A DNA stretch of 64,000 bases. Source: Phytophthora colocasiae (taxonomy: Eukaryota > Oomycota > Peronosporomycetes > Peronosporales > Peronosporaceae). Shown piece after piece: positions 44,318 to 56,699 of this stretch. The translations under genes and the position numbers were made by a program. A model generated the notes under the pieces. That model made no database searches and was not told the DNA's origin. It saw only the letters and a list, made by a program, of their open reading frames with translations. Where the stretch lies: the NCBI GenBank assembly GCA_018806915.1, contig JAGKQI010000027.1, positions 62,001 to 126,000 of the forward strand. Reading direction: 5' to 3'. Each line of letters opens with the position of its first letter. The stretch's first letter is position 1.

Positions 44318-46971
44318 GACATGGTGACGGGCGCAAAAATGCCGACCTCGTCGAAGAACTCAAGCGGATGCCGCGGGTGTCAGCAAGGGAAGATGGTCCA
44401 AAAACCCTTTCCGAGTAACCCGGACAAGCCCAAGTACAAGCCATTCGAGTTCCTGCACTTCGACCTTTGTGGCGCCATGGAGAAAGAGTCGCTTGGTGGC
44501 AGCAAGTATCTACTGCTGATCACTGACGAAGCCCGCGGCTGCATGACGGGCTTCTGTTTGCGCGCCAAGTCGGAGGGTGGAGACTGTCTGCGCAAGTTCA
44601 TCGCTAAAGTGGAGCGCCAATTCGATGCCAGGAGTCAAGATTCGTGCGTCCTGACGGTGCCAAGGAGTTCGCGACCAACTCGCTCAAGGCCTTTTACGAC
44701 AATCATGGCATTGAAGTCCAGCCGACGGTTCGATATGCGCATCAGACGAATGCTACTGCGGAACGCGCCAACCGGACGATTGTGACTATCGGGCGCAGCA
44801 TGCTTCACTTCGCACGTTTGGACCAAGACGTTTTTGGGCGGAAGCGGCGATGACGGCAATTTACATCAAGAATCGACTGCCATCACCCAAGGTCCCAGGG
44901 AAGACGCCGCTTGATATTGTGTACAAGAGGAAGCCCAACGTGAAGCACATGCGCGTTTTCGGCTGCAAGGCCTACGTCCTGACGCCAAAGGAGAAGCGAC
45001 TCAAGTGGGACCCCAAGGCTCGTGAAGGAATTTTCATGGGCTACGAAGACCGTTCGAAGGCGTATCGCGTTTATGACATCGAGGCGGGCCAGGTAGTGAT
45101 TTCTCGCGATGTCACTTTCGACGAATCGACCTTCGACGATGCCAATGTTGTTGATGATGATGAAGATGTCGAAGATGCTGCGGATATCCTTGAAGACCTC
45201 GAGATTTCGAACGACCATGGAACGCGTGAATTCAAGCAGGCGGGAAAACGCAAGGCTCGTTCTAACGCCGAGGATCGTGAACATGTTCGTCGACCGCGTC
45301 GCAGTGCTGGATTAGAAGAAGCAAGCGCTCCGGACTCCGACCATCAAGAAGCCAAATCTGAAGACAATGATGATGATGACTCGACTCAGCCGATGAACTG
45401 GCATGCGAGTGCGAATGCAGCGGAGACGAGTGACAGCGCCGAGCCGAAGACGTTCCAAGATGCTGTGAGCGGCGAAGACCAAGTCCACTGGCGCAAGGCG
45501 ATCCGAGCAGAACTCAAGTCGATGCGACTTCGTGGAGTGTTTCGTGGCGCCAAATTACCGAACAACCAACGCGCAGTCGGAACCAAGTGGGTGTTCAAGA
45601 TCCAGCGTAAAGCCGACGGGTCCATCCCGAGAAATACAAGGCTCGACTTGTCGCGAAAGAATTTGTGCAGAAGTACGGCATCGACTACACCGAGACGTTT
45701 TCGCCGGTGGTCAAGTACGTCACGCTGCGAATGATCATCGCTGTGGCCAAATTCTTCAATTGGCCCCTCGACCAACTTGATGTCGTCACGGCGTTCCTGT
45801 ACGGCTTGATGAAGGAGAAGGTGTTCTGCAGTGTTCCAGAAGGCGTGGAACTTGATGACGGCTACGACTGCGTGGAACTGCTCAAGGCGATCTACGGTCT
45901 CAAGCAAGCTCGAGTGTGGAATGAGACCTTCGACGAGTATGTGCGCTCCATCGGATTTCGCGTTTCGAGCTACGATCCGTGCCTCTACATCAAGGTTGTC
46001 GACGGTGACTGCGTTCTGATGCTGGTGTACGTCGACGATGTTTTGGTGACCGGAAGCTCTTCGACGATCATTGCTGAAGTCAAGAAGCAGCTCAAGGCAC
46101 GATTCGAGATGACCGACAGCGGCAAGTGTTCCTTCATTCTGGGCATCGAAGTGTTTGACAACGCAGATGGCAGCGTCACGTTGTCCCAAGCTCGCTACAT
46201 CAACGACATCCTGGAGCGCTTTGGCATGCAGAACTGCAAACCTGCTGCCAGTCCAGTCGACCTCAACGCCATGAAGCTCGTTGCCAGTGACGTCTCGACC
46301 AAGTTGGATGCGCCGTTCCGTGAAGCTGTCGGTGCTCTCATGCACTTGATGACGTCGGACATTGCTTTTGCAGTCGGTTACGTTTCGCGCTTCATGGAGA
46401 ACCCTCAAGTCGAGCACTGGATTGTAGTCAAGCGCATCTTCCGTTACCTTCAAGGCACCAAGTCGCATGGACTTCGTTTTGCCGGCCAAAGGGAATTGAC
46501 TTTCGTGGCTATTCGGATGCAGACTGGGCTGGTGACCACAGTGGCCGCAAGTCAACATCGGGCTATCTGTTTCAAGTTCTTGGCGGACCTGTGTCGTGGG
46601 GATACAAGAAGCAATCGAGTGTGTCTCTCTCCACGAGCGAAGCGGAGTACATTACGCTCAGTCTGGCAAGTGGGTGCACAAGCTTCTGTGTGAGATCCTC
46701 GACGCTGCAGGCGAAGACATCCCGGATCTGAAGATTTTCCGAAGACAATCAGTCGTGCATCATGATGACGAAGAACCCTGTGAACCATGGCCGCGCGAAG
46801 CACATCGACATCAAGTACCACCACATCCGTGATGAAGTCAAGCGCGGTGAAGTGATCGTCGAGTACTGCGAGACTACGACCATGCTGGCCGACATCTTGA
46901 CCAAGGGACTCGGCGGACCTCGTCACAAGGACTTAACGACGGCTCTTGGCGTTCAAGCGTGTTCGCATTGA
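44318..46971 (+). pseudogene. pol: Copia element J, gag-pol remnant
   Basis: Ty1/Copia polyprotein lacking its 5' part: end of the integrase zinc-binding region (CRGCQQGKM), integrase core (FLHFDLCGAMEKESLGG, NATAERANRT), RT (GTKWVFKIQRKADGS; YTETFSPVVKYVTLRM; YVDD at 46028-46039), RNase H (DIAFAVGYVSRFMENP; ADILTKGLGG), stop 46969-46971. Frameshifts near 44636, 44830, 45640, 46480, 46640 and 46740 make it dead. It is nearly identical to H (50177-53321) in inverted orientation. It starts abruptly at the B-right LTR. Confidence 0.9.
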
Positions 46972-46978
46972 GAGGGGC

Positions 46979-47033
46979 TGTTGCAGGTGATCCAATACGA
47001 TCCCGCGATGATTACGGTAAGATGTTTACGCCA
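46979..47033 (+). repeat. Truncated 3' LTR of Copia J
   Basis: The first 55 bp of the Copia LTR (tgttgcaggtgatccaatac start), preceded by the purine run agagggg. It matches the start of the H LTR on the minus strand (50452 downward) and then stops at a junction with LINE sequence. Confidence 0.85.
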
Positions 47034-47103
47034 TGGTTCCGCACCGGCCAGAGTATGGCTATTCCGTAGCTACAAAAATCACCAAATCCGTCCCAAAGCT
47101 GCT

Positions 47104-49387
47104 TCATATTCCACAGTCCACTGCCCATAGAGATGAATGACGCGCTCTTGGAGACTGGCTGCCAATGGGCGGTCGAGTTCTAGACGATAGGAAGTCTTTG
47201 TATGCTGCAAGCCCACCGTCTGTAACTTCCTGATCCAGCCAATGAGTCAGTAACTTTTTCCAGAATGCTTGAGCTCTTGAGCAGTCCCACGATATGTGTG
47301 AGCGTTGTCCGTCCTTCTGGTCAGCGCGTATCCAGCGGACACCTCTGCTCCTCCTGCCACCCCGCGTAGTGGATATTGAGCTGCTGTGCTGCAAGCCGAT
47401 AGTTCACCCACACCTGATAGTTGGTTATCAGATTTCCAGTGAGCCCAGAGTCGCCAGGAGTTTGACTCTGCAGCCCTCGGACCCGTTCTGCCCCATTGTT
47501 CTCCACTTTTCCAGTACAGACAGTTTGCACCGGTCTTTACACCCTTTGAATCGCCGCTTGATCTGCTGCTTGAGTTTCCAGACAAGGGCCTTGTTGCGTG
47601 TGGTTTTGGGCACTGCCCAGGGGAAGGCATGGATGAGTGGGTTTGCCAGAAACACACCCCTCCTGAGTTTTCTCGCAGTTTCTTCACATCCGAAGCCGCG
47701 CTTTCCTGATCGACAACCGCCCATACAAGCTCATTGGCCTGTTGTTGCAGGGTAATGCCCGCCCCTTGGATAACGTGACAGTCGCGTAGCTCCCATAGGT
47801 TCTGGTGGTCGAGCACTGGCGGACGTCGTAGCTGCAGCGGCGGGGGATGCCCGAGCACATCCCCAATATTTAACCGTGGATAGTTGAGTAGGATCGCAAT
47901 AAGCCAGCGCTGTAGCTTCACAATAGTATGGCCCCGTTCGAATCCGGCCGTTGTCGGTACTTGCGCGGTAAATAGCGTTGCCGTGGTTCGAGTAAATTGA
48001 AAGACTTCAATTCGCGTGGCTTGGATGCGTTCGTACTTACGTCGGGTCAACGTGGAGGCATTGCTATCGGGAAGTCAAGGATTGTCTGCCCACGTAAACC
48101 TACCCCAGAATGCAGCAATTTCTACTGGAGTCGCTAGGCAGTGGAATATCCCTCAGGTCCACGTTCACCGTGATCGCCTCTCTCGAAACGGGTTGACGAG
48201 TTGTACTGGCCTCATCTCTCGCTACATCTGCTGCGAGTTCCGGTAATTTCTGCTTCGTTATTTGTTGGCGAACGAGTGCTTCCGCAGGAGATGGTGCGAT
48301 TAAAGGACCCATATCGAGTTGTAGCGTTCGTCTCCGCGAGGTCCACCCCGTACCCATCGCTCGGGTCCGTCGTGGCGATACACCCAGTTCTCCAGTCGAT
48401 GACGCGAAGACTCCTGTCCACGCCAACCACGCATCGGAGTAAATATCCCTGCGACTGAGAAGCCAGAGCAGCGTATCTTTTGCGCGCTGTGCCTGAATCG
48501 CCACCGAAATGTCCGCTAGCCCCAGTCCGCCTGCCCCCTTCGGGGTGAATACCAATATGGGAGACATCTTGTGGCGGCTTGGATCATCAATAACCTGGCG
48601 GTGCCACAAAAACTGCTTCTGCATGTTGATGAGTTGCTGTAGGATCGTTTGCGAGGGTGGGAACACTTTGGCTGTGAACAGAATTGAGGGCAAGACTACC
48701 GCATTGAGCAGATCCACGCGATCCCGCACCGTAGTGGCCGCATGTTTAGCAGTCGCCATTCGCCGTTTAACGCTGCTGACTTGTTTCGCCCAGTTATACT
48801 TGTGCATATCCCCCAAGCCCACTTCGTATCCTAGATATCGCACCGATAGGACTGGAACCCCACGCCACTACTCACGATTTACGGTCTTGTTGAGAAAAAT
48901 ATACTTGCTTTGCTTGGCTGCATACGCAGACCGAGATATTGCCAAACTGTAGCTAAAGCGAGGCCTAACAGTTCCGCTGCCAGTATGAAGAGCAAAGGCG
49001 CCAACGGGCACCCTGCCTTATCCCCGACTTGACCTCGAATGGTCTCGATAGCTCTCCATTAACGAAAAACCGCGCCGACGTATGCACGTGGAGCCGTTCA
49101 ATCAAATGTACAAATTCTGCGGCGAAGCCAAATTGTCGTAGCTTCGAGCATATAGAGCCTATCCACGGCTTTGCGAAATCGAGCAATAAAATCCCAGCAC
49201 TATCACCCTCAGATAGCAGCGCATCACTGATCGAAGATTCCAAATGGGCAAGCATCATGATCACCGAGTAAAAGTATCCATTCTTCGTGGATCCTTCTCC
49301 GACCGGTTCATCTGCTGTGTGTTGCCGATCAACCGTCCGATGAATCTCTGTAGTCGTGTAGCGAGCACCTTGGCAAATAGTTTGTAG
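47104..49387 (-). pseudogene. LINE (non-LTR retrotransposon) RT remnant
   Basis: In minus order: RT fingers (TSYKLFAKVLATRLQRFIGR; 49400-49261), palm start (LLDFAKPWIGSICSKLRQFG; SARFFVNGELSRPFEVKSGI), a gap where the YxDD box should lie, then post-RT sequence (MRYLGYEVGLGDMHKYNWAK; RMATAKHAATTVRDRVDLLN; GGLGLADISVAIQAQRAKDT) and, near 47350-47250, a zinc-binding-like end (HISWDCSRAQAFWKKLL). It is 5'-truncated by LTR K and has many frameshifts. The block 49430-49569 belongs to K rather than to the LINE. 47034-47103 is probably its 3' tail, with no poly(A) seen. Confidence 0.8.
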
Positions 49388-49391
49388 CTAG

Positions 49392-50176
49392 TGTGGTGAA
49401 GTGAATAAGAAGATTTCCCGGGATAGGTGATCCCAGCCACGAAGTCGGGAGAGCCGGAGGGAGCGACAGGGACTATCTGTGATACCCAGATTTGAGGTGA
49501 GTCAGATAACGGCATGGTGGATCCCGACTGGGAACAGTCGCAGCGGGTCGCCACCGGACAACGGACCAAGAGGATGGCCTCCGACCCGGGGACGTCACAA
49601 CGACTCCAGCAGCCCCGATCTGCGCTCCGGAGAGCAAATGTGACGGGGTGAATCAGGTGGGACTCAGGCAGGAACAGATGGCGACTTCAGGAGTTCTGGC
49701 GCCGATGATCTGTGGCAGTGGGGCGATTGTCAAAGGGGATCAAGGTAGAAGGAAGTGGTGACGACACCCTTGGCTTTGCCAAAAGTGTGATCTGGGTTCT
49801 CCGGAAGATGACCAAGCAGGATCGCCTCCGGATAGAGTGCGAGATCGACTCCATGCTAAATTGGGCTCAAGGCTCGACGCGGGTCTCTCTACGAGCTTGA
49901 TCCTGGCTCTTCGGGCATCGACCAAGTGGGATCGCGCGGCGATCGCCTCCGACTAAGTACGAGGCCGGTTCTCATCGACTCACGACTCAACCCGACCCTT
50001 TGGACACCTCCATCGGCCTGATCCTGACTCCCCAGATCAAGCGGGATCACGGGGCGATCGGCTCCCGATTAAGTATCGCATCAGCTCCCGATTAAGTATC
50101 GCATCAGCCCGGATCAGGGTTAGGGGAACCAAGTTAGGGATCAGCCATGTAGCCAGTGTCATGTGATCGTAGGATA
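49392..50176 (+). repeat. Partial LTR K (element C lineage)
   Basis: 785 bp starting tgtggtgaagtgaataag and resembling LTR E (26168 onward) and the C LTR (for example ggggaaccaagttaggg). It inserted into the LINE. It is cut at ggata|tgaag by the 3' LTR of Copia H; C reads ggatagtaaatc there. The rest of K is not in the window. The four bases before it are ctag, a possible target-site copy with no partner seen. Confidence 0.75.
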
Positions 50177-50452
50177 TGAAGAAGGTCGTGGTAGAGGTTG
50201 TCTTGCGAGGGGAGGACTGCCGAAGCTTGAGGCGAGGAGACCGAGGCGAGGGAAGTCACTTGAGGGGTAGAATGGAAATTCAGAAGTGATTGATTGATAT
50301 AAGATTACACTGTCTTCTATACCTAGTCTGCATCCAATCATTTGGTGCATCAATCACCTCTGTACTCGTCAGATCATCCTACTCGTCTAATCATCGGTGG
50401 CGTAAACATCTTACCGTAATCATTGCGGGATCGTATTGGATCACCTGCAACA
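50177..50452 (-). repeat. 3' LTR of Copia H
   Basis: 276 bp on the minus strand, from tgttgcaggtgatccaatac (at 50452) to ccacgaccttcttca (at 50177), with TG...CA ends. Upstream on the minus strand is the purine run gagagggg. The start equals the J LTR fragment. Confidence 0.85.
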
Positions 50453-50459
50453 GCCCCTC

Positions 50460-53321
50460 TCAATGCGAACACGCTTGAACGCCAAGAGCCGTCGTTAAGT
50501 CCTTGTGACGAGGTCCGCCGAGTCCCTTGGTCAAGATGTCGGCCAGCATGGTCGTAGTCTCGCAGTACTCGACGATCACTTCACCGCGCTTGACTTCATC
50601 ACGGATGTGGTGGTACTTGATGTCGATGTGCTTCGCGCGGCCATGGTTCACAGGGTTCTTCGTCATCTTGATGCACGACTGATTGTCTTCGAAAATCTTC
50701 AGATCCGGGATGTCTTCGCCTGCAGCGTCGAGGATCTCACACAGAAGCTTGTGCACCCACTTGCCAGACTGAGCGCAATGTACTCCGCTTCGCTCGTGAA
50801 GAGAGACACACTCGATTGCTTCTTGGATCCCCACGACACAGGTCCGCCAAGAACTTGAAACAGATAGCCCGATGTTGACTTGCGGCCACTGTGGTCACCA
50901 GCCCAGTCTGCATCCGAATAGCCACGAAAGTCAATTCCCTTGGCCGGCAAAAAACGAAGTCCATGCGACTTGGTGCCTTGAAGGTAACGGAAGATGCGCT
51001 TGACTACAATCCAGTGCTCGACTTGAGGGTTCTCCATGAAGCGCGAAACGTAACCGACTGCAAAAGCAATGTCCGGCGTCATCAAATTGTGCATGAGAGC
51101 ACCGACAGCTTCACGGAACGGCGCATCCAACTTGGTCGAGACGTCACTGGCAACGAGCTTCATGCTGAGGTCGACTGGACTGGCAGCAGGTTTGCAGTTC
51201 TGCATGCCAAAGCGCTCCAGGATGTCGTTGATGTAGCGAGCTTGGGACAACGTGACGCTGCCATCTGCGTTGTCAAACACTTCGATGCCCAGAATGAAGG
51301 AACACTTGCCGCTGTCGGTCATCTCGAATCGTGCCTTGAGCTGCTTCTTGACTTCAGCAATGATCGTCGAAGAGCTTCCGGTCACCAAAACATCGTCGAC
51401 GTACACCAGCATCAGAACGCAGTCACCGTCGACAACCTTGATGTAGAGGCACGGATCGTAGCTCGAAACGCGAAATCCGATGGAGCGCACATACTCGTCG
51501 AAGGTCTCATTCCACACTCGAGCTTGCTTGAGACCGTAGATCGCCTTGAGCAGTTCCACGCAGTCGTAGCCGTCATCAAGTTCCACGCCTTCTGGAACAC
51601 TGCAGAACACCTTCTCCTTCATCAAGCCGTACAGGAACGCCGTGACGACATCAAGTTGGTCGAGGGGCCAATTGAAGAATTTGGCCACAGCGATGATCAT
51701 TCGCAGCGTGACGTACTTGACCACCGGCGAAAACGTCTCGGTGTAGTCGATGCCGTACTTCTGCACAAATTCTTTCGCGACAAGTCGAGCCTTGTATTTC
51801 TCGATGGACCCGTCGGCTTTACGCTGGATCTTGAACACCCACTTGGTTCCGACTGCGCGTTGGTTGTTCGGTAATTTGGCGCCACGAAACACTCCACGAA
51901 GTCGCATCGACTTGAGTTCTGCTCGGATCGCCTTGCGCCAGTGGACTTGGTCTTCGCCGCTCACAGCATCTTGGAACGTCTTCGGCTCGGCGCTGTCACT
52001 CGTCTCCGCTGCATTCGCACTCGCATGCCAGTTCATCGGCTGAGTCGAGTCATCATCATCATTGTCTTCAGATTTGGCTTCTTGATGAGCGCTTGCTTCT
52101 TCTAATCCAGCACTGCGACGCGGTCGACGAACATGTTCACGATCCTCGGCGTTAGAACGAGCCTTGCGTTTTCCCGCCTGCTTGAATTCACGCGTTCCAT
52201 GGTCGTTCGAAATCTCGAGGTCTTCAAGGATATCCGCAGCATCTTCGACATCTTCATCATCATCAACAACATTGGCATCGTCGAAGGTCGATTCGTCGAA
52301 AGTGACATCGCGAGAAATCACTACCTGGCCCGCCTCGATGTCATAAACGCGATACGCCTTCGAACGGTCTTCGTAGCCCATGAAAATTCCTTCACGAGCC
52401 TTGGGGTCCCACTTGAGTCGCTTCTCCTTTGGCGTCAGGACGTAGGCCTTGCAGCCGAAAACGCGCATGTGCTTCACGTTGGGCTTCCTCTTGTACACAA
52501 TATCAAGCGGCGTCTTCCCTGGGACCTTGGGTGATGGCAGTCGATTCTTGATGTAAATTGCCGTCATCGCCGCTTCCGCCCAAAACGTCTTGTCCAAACG
52601 TGCGAAGTGAAGCATGCTGCGCCCGATAGTCACAATCGTCCGGTTGGCGCGTTCCGCAGTAGCATTCGTCTGATGCGCATATCGAACCGTCGGCTGGACT
52701 TCAATGCCATGATTGTCGTAAAAGGCCTTGAGCGAGTTGGTCGCGAACTTCTTGGCACCGTCATGACGCACGAACTTGACCCTGGCATCGAATTGGCGCT
52801 CCACTTTAGCGATGAACTTGCGCAGACAGTCTCCACCCTCCGACTTGGCGCGCAAACAGAATCCCGTCATGCAGCCGCTGGCTTCGTCAGTGATCAGCAG
52901 TAGATACTTGCTGCCACCAAGCGACTCTTTCTCCATGGCGCCAAAAAGGTCGAAGTGCAGGAACTCGAATGGCTTGTACTTGGGCTTGTCCGGGTTACTT
53001 GGAAAGGGTTTTGGACCATCTTCCCTTGCTGACACCCGGCTTGAGTTCTTCGACGAGGTCGGCATTTTTGCGCCCGTCACCATGCCGGTCGAAACCATCT
53101 TCCGTAGCACGTCGTTCGGAGAATGAACCATTCGTGCATGAAGATCGACACTGTTGGTCGAGACCGTAGTCGTCAAATTGGCAGAACCCTGGGGTACTCG
53201 TAGCCAGTAGAGTCCGTCGACCAGGTCCGCGGAAGCAACGATCTTCCTCGACGACTTGCGCGCAATATGCATCTCGGAGCCGTCAAACACCACCTTGAAG
53301 GCTCCACCTCGGTTGATCTGA
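50460..53321 (-). pseudogene. pol: Copia H pol: integrase, RT, RNase H
   Basis: One frame stays open for over 860 codons (53293-50699): gag-pre-integrase region (LHARMVHSPNDVLRKM), integrase core (FLHFDLFGAMEKESLGG; RHDGAKKFATNS; NATAERANRT), acidic linker, RT (YTETFSPVVKYVTLRM; YVDD at 51403-51392; AIYGLKQARVWNETF), RNase H (GYSDADWAGDHSGRKSTSGY; TSEAEYIALSLA). A frameshift near 50770 moves the last 120 residues (EDNQSCIKMTKNPVN; ADILTKGLGG) to another frame, ending at TGA 50460. The zinc-binding Cys pair is damaged: J reads CRGC, while H lost 8 nt and one Cys. The 5' end is truncated. Confidence 0.9.
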
Positions 53322-53801
53322 TGTAATAGGTCTACCTAGACCTATTAGGTGGCGTACACGCGCGCTTAGGTATATGAGGAAGCGTGCAATTAGAATAGAC
53401 TTAATTTAAGTATACTTATTTAAATAAGTATAATTAAATCAAATATAACTAAATTAAACTGCAAAATACCGTAAAATGAGAACTGTTATTGAATTTGGCA
53501 CCAACGTTTCTCAATTATGGACCTCCTAAAACTGTTTGTTATCTATTTCTAAAGGGTCTGCCAACGTGTGGTTGGCATAGAAACTCTGTTTCCAGTGGGA
53601 TTGGTAGAAATCCGTTACTTTCTACCAATAATACACAAATGCACACGAACCATCCAATAATGTGTGGTTCGCCCATGCTTAATCCTTTGGTGTGTACAGC
53701 ACACCAAGGTCTGAGGCTCCATTTCCAACTCCTCTAACAAAGTTATCCTAACTGTTAGAGTTACAAGTGGTACAACCATCTTGTATGTGTAACCCCGTTA
53801 C
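53322..53801 (-). repeat. 3' LTR of element G
   Basis: 480 bp on the minus strand, ending ggtagacctattaca at 53322. Its start near 53801 reads gtaacggggttacac and has lost the first bases seen in F. It includes the palindrome tacttatttaaataagta. It is homologous to 41231-41687 in full length. Confidence 0.8.
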
Positions 53802-54459
53802 CCACCCATCCCCTGTTAAGATTCGACGTATCGGTCTTGATACGTCAATCAACAGAACTTGACAAGACCGCCCAAGTTCCCGAGAGAAATCCGGAGTTCA
53901 TTTCTGCAATGGACTCGCCAACGCCCACGTCTCTCCGTCCGCTTCTGCGGACGCTTGTAAAGCACCTCTCCTGCTGCTTCTGCAGCAGGGCAACAACAAC
54001 CTCAGCAGTGCCTGCTAGCACCTGCGAAGCTTCCAGCAGTTCGACAGAGAAGCTCTCTGTCACCGTCTACCATGCTCTCCATTAAGCGATAGGAAGCGAA
54101 GCTGAAGAAGACTTCTTCTTCGCTGGCAGGAGATCAAACACCCTGCTGGCGTATCGCTGACGCGATTGCTGCAACTCGCGATCGCTACTACACTTACACC
54201 ACTCCGTGGTAGAAGTGTGAACGCCTCCATGATCTGCTGTCCATGGGAAGCGGGGATCGCATGTGCCGTTCCGCTTTGGCAACACCCTTCTGCCCGTGTT
54301 GCCCACCCCTTGGCAAGCACGTCTCACCGAAAGTGATCTCCCAAAGGGGTACACGGGATTGTCCGTGGTACCTGATCGCATCAAGGAGCTTCGTGGTCGT
54401 ATTGTGCCGCGAAGCTCCGAGTGCTGCATGGCCTGACCGCAGCACTCCTCGTGCAGGGA

Positions 54460-56265
54460 TTACCCCTGCGAAGTTATGAGTGGGCTTCGTACGCCCTCAC
54501 CATTTTCCGGAACGTCCTCCATCAGGACGCGTTCGCGGCGGCCATCCCATGTATCTCGGGATGGGGAGGAAATCCTCTCCAACGAATACGAAAACAATGA
54601 ACCCCTTGAGAGTTCGTTTCTCTTGCCATGAGCCACGATCCGCTCCACAATCCAGCGGATCGCTCCACGCGCGTTCGCGCAACGGCGGCGGAGAGGGGTG
54701 GAACATCTCCTCCCGCATGGTCAGCGCTATGACCATGACGATCGTGCCCTGCACGATCGAGTTGCTGCGCTGGAGCAGACACAGAGCGCTGGAGATAAGC
54801 TGCTCTGAAGCAGGGAGGGTTCCGTGTCACTCCCGTGCTGAGGTCTGGCCGAGGCAGCTCAGATCACTGCCTCGGAACCTCTCGGTCCGGTCTTGGGACG
54901 AGAGTGAACCGGTTGATCGACCGTGTCGACGGTCTCGAGAAGGCCTTCCAGGCCTCTCGCACTCCCTCTGCAGTCCGGACTACCAGCCTTGTAGGTAGTC
55001 CGGTGCTGCCCTTACGTACGGCTTCAACCGCCCCGACGTAGGAAATGTCGGGTGGAGCCTCATGCTGGACGGTATGGTCCAGCCGGTACGGCAGTTACCA
55101 TGCCGTTCAAGTACTTTGAACGGCCCCAAGCTGATCTTGGAGCAAGCTTGCTTTGCTCCAAAGTCAGACACTGCATTGTTTAGGCAGGTTTTGTTGTAGC
55201 TAACCTGAAACTAATGAACCCACTTTGAATTCATTTATATGTGCCCCTACCAACATTATCGCGTTCTAAAGCTTCTGTCGATCGACAGAAGCTGCGATAG
55301 CATCCTGGACAAACCGTATGATGACGCGGCTTGTCTTCGCTGGACAAAGTCTAGCGCGGCACCCGAGCTGAATCCATTCAGCTTGTCGCTCCTTAATCAG
55401 CAGCAGGCCCCTGCCCTTGCTCGCTATCATCTCTCTATGCCATCTTAACTGCGCCGGCACAGCCATCAGCGCGCTCGTTCCTGCTCGAACGAGACGTCGC
55501 ACGCGTCACCGCAGCTGATAGTGTGTGCTGCTATCAGTTTGCATTCTGCGGTTGTTCGGACACGCAACCGCAGATCCTCCCCCACTTAAGGAGGAAGCTA
55601 CCCCGCCGAGCATGCTCGGCAATCGTGGATGTCTCATGGCGTTCACGTAGGGCGGTGTATGCCCTGTCGAGGCATGCACCGAGTTGATGATGGCGAAACT
55701 CTGCCATCGGCAAGCACGCTCGCTCCAATGCGGGAACGAGTGAGCGTAGCTCTTCAACGTGTCACCCAATGCACACGGTTGACACGTTCCCGGTCTATCC
55801 GTCCGTCATGCGGATGATCCGCAGTCGACATTGATAACTGTGAACCAAGAAGTATAAACACTTCTTGCCAGAACATCTCGCGCTTTGTGAAGCGTGGATC
55901 ACGGTCCGACACAATGTCGAGCGGCATGCCATGGTGTTTGAACACCATGTCAGCAAACAGTCGCACGCAGTCTGCGCTGGCTGTAACAATGTAGGACGGC
56001 AGCAAGATGAACCATCTTGCTGAATCTATCCATACAAAGACAACGATGCCCGTCCTCCGCTTGCTGTCAGGCGGAAGACCGAAGACAAAGGTCCATGGAC
56101 ATGGACTGCCAACTTGCTACCTGACGTGAGTCGGTAGTGATTGAAGAGGAGCCTGCGAGAACTGCGCAGGCTTCACGCGTTGACAAACCTCGCAAGCACG
56201 TACGTACTTGCGCACCCACTTGTACTGGTGGTGCCAGTAGAAGTCACGCGTGAGAAAGAGTGTGT
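54460..56265 (-). pseudogene. pol: Pol 3' part of element G: integrase and chromodomain
   Basis: From 56265 downward: integrase zinc-binding region (DFYWHHQYKWVRKYVRACEVCQ), core blocks (VFKHHGMPLDIVSDRDPRF; QLSMSTADHP), NSVHASTGHTPPYVN, GPFKVLERHG, and chromodomain remains near 54730-54520. The frame changes every 50-100 nt because of 1-3 nt insertions relative to F. This is far denser damage than elsewhere in the window, so either strong decay or poor local consensus. Several insertions fall in pairs on both sides of hairpin stems. Confidence 0.8.
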
Positions 56266-56699
56266 GGCGGTGTAGTGGATCCGCTGGAATGAGCAGGGAT
56301 CCAACGTTCACACACGGCGCCCAGACACTGACTAACGGAGGGGGGTACTCCGATAACCGTGGGGTTGCTGGAGGCTCACCTTGTACCTACCCTGTCAGTG
56401 GTGCAGGATCTGCTTCGCTCAGGAACAGGAGACTCGTACACAGGCGTGAGGGGCTTGAACGTCCTTGGCGGGGACTTGGGAGGTTGGACGTGCGTGGGTA
56501 TTCCTGGCAACACAGGTCCCTGGTTAGGAAGGATCTTGGTCTTGGACTCGAAGATCTTGTGGATCCTTGGATCGGGGTTGCCTTTGGTGGGTGTGGGGTC
56601 CCTTTTCCTTTCCTTTACTGTCTTGCTTGCCGCCTCCTGTAGCGGTTGGTCTTGAGGTGTTGAGAGGTCGAGGATCCTACGGTTAAGCAATCAACACCA

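Larger units (their letters stand above)
50177..53321 (-). mobile_element. Copia element H, 3' part
   Basis: A minus-strand Ty1/Copia element with its 3' LTR (50177-50452) and pol. Its 5' part is missing: at 53321/53322 it meets the end of the G LTR. It is near-identical to J and in the opposite direction, with LINE and K sequence between them. Confidence 0.88.
53322..56265 (-). mobile_element. Gypsy element G, 3' part, sister of F
   Basis: In the order expected for the minus strand: integrase, chromodomain, 3' untranslated region, polypurine tract, 3' LTR. Here the 3' end is not inverted, unlike in F, so G shows the ancestral order. It carries many small insertions relative to F. Its 5' part is cut at about 56265 by LTR L. 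Confidence 0.85.

Noticed and set aside
50891..52534. Long plus-strand frames opposite Copia H (and their mirror opposite J)
   Set aside because: Antisense shadows of the Copia pol; the minus-strand reading has all domains.
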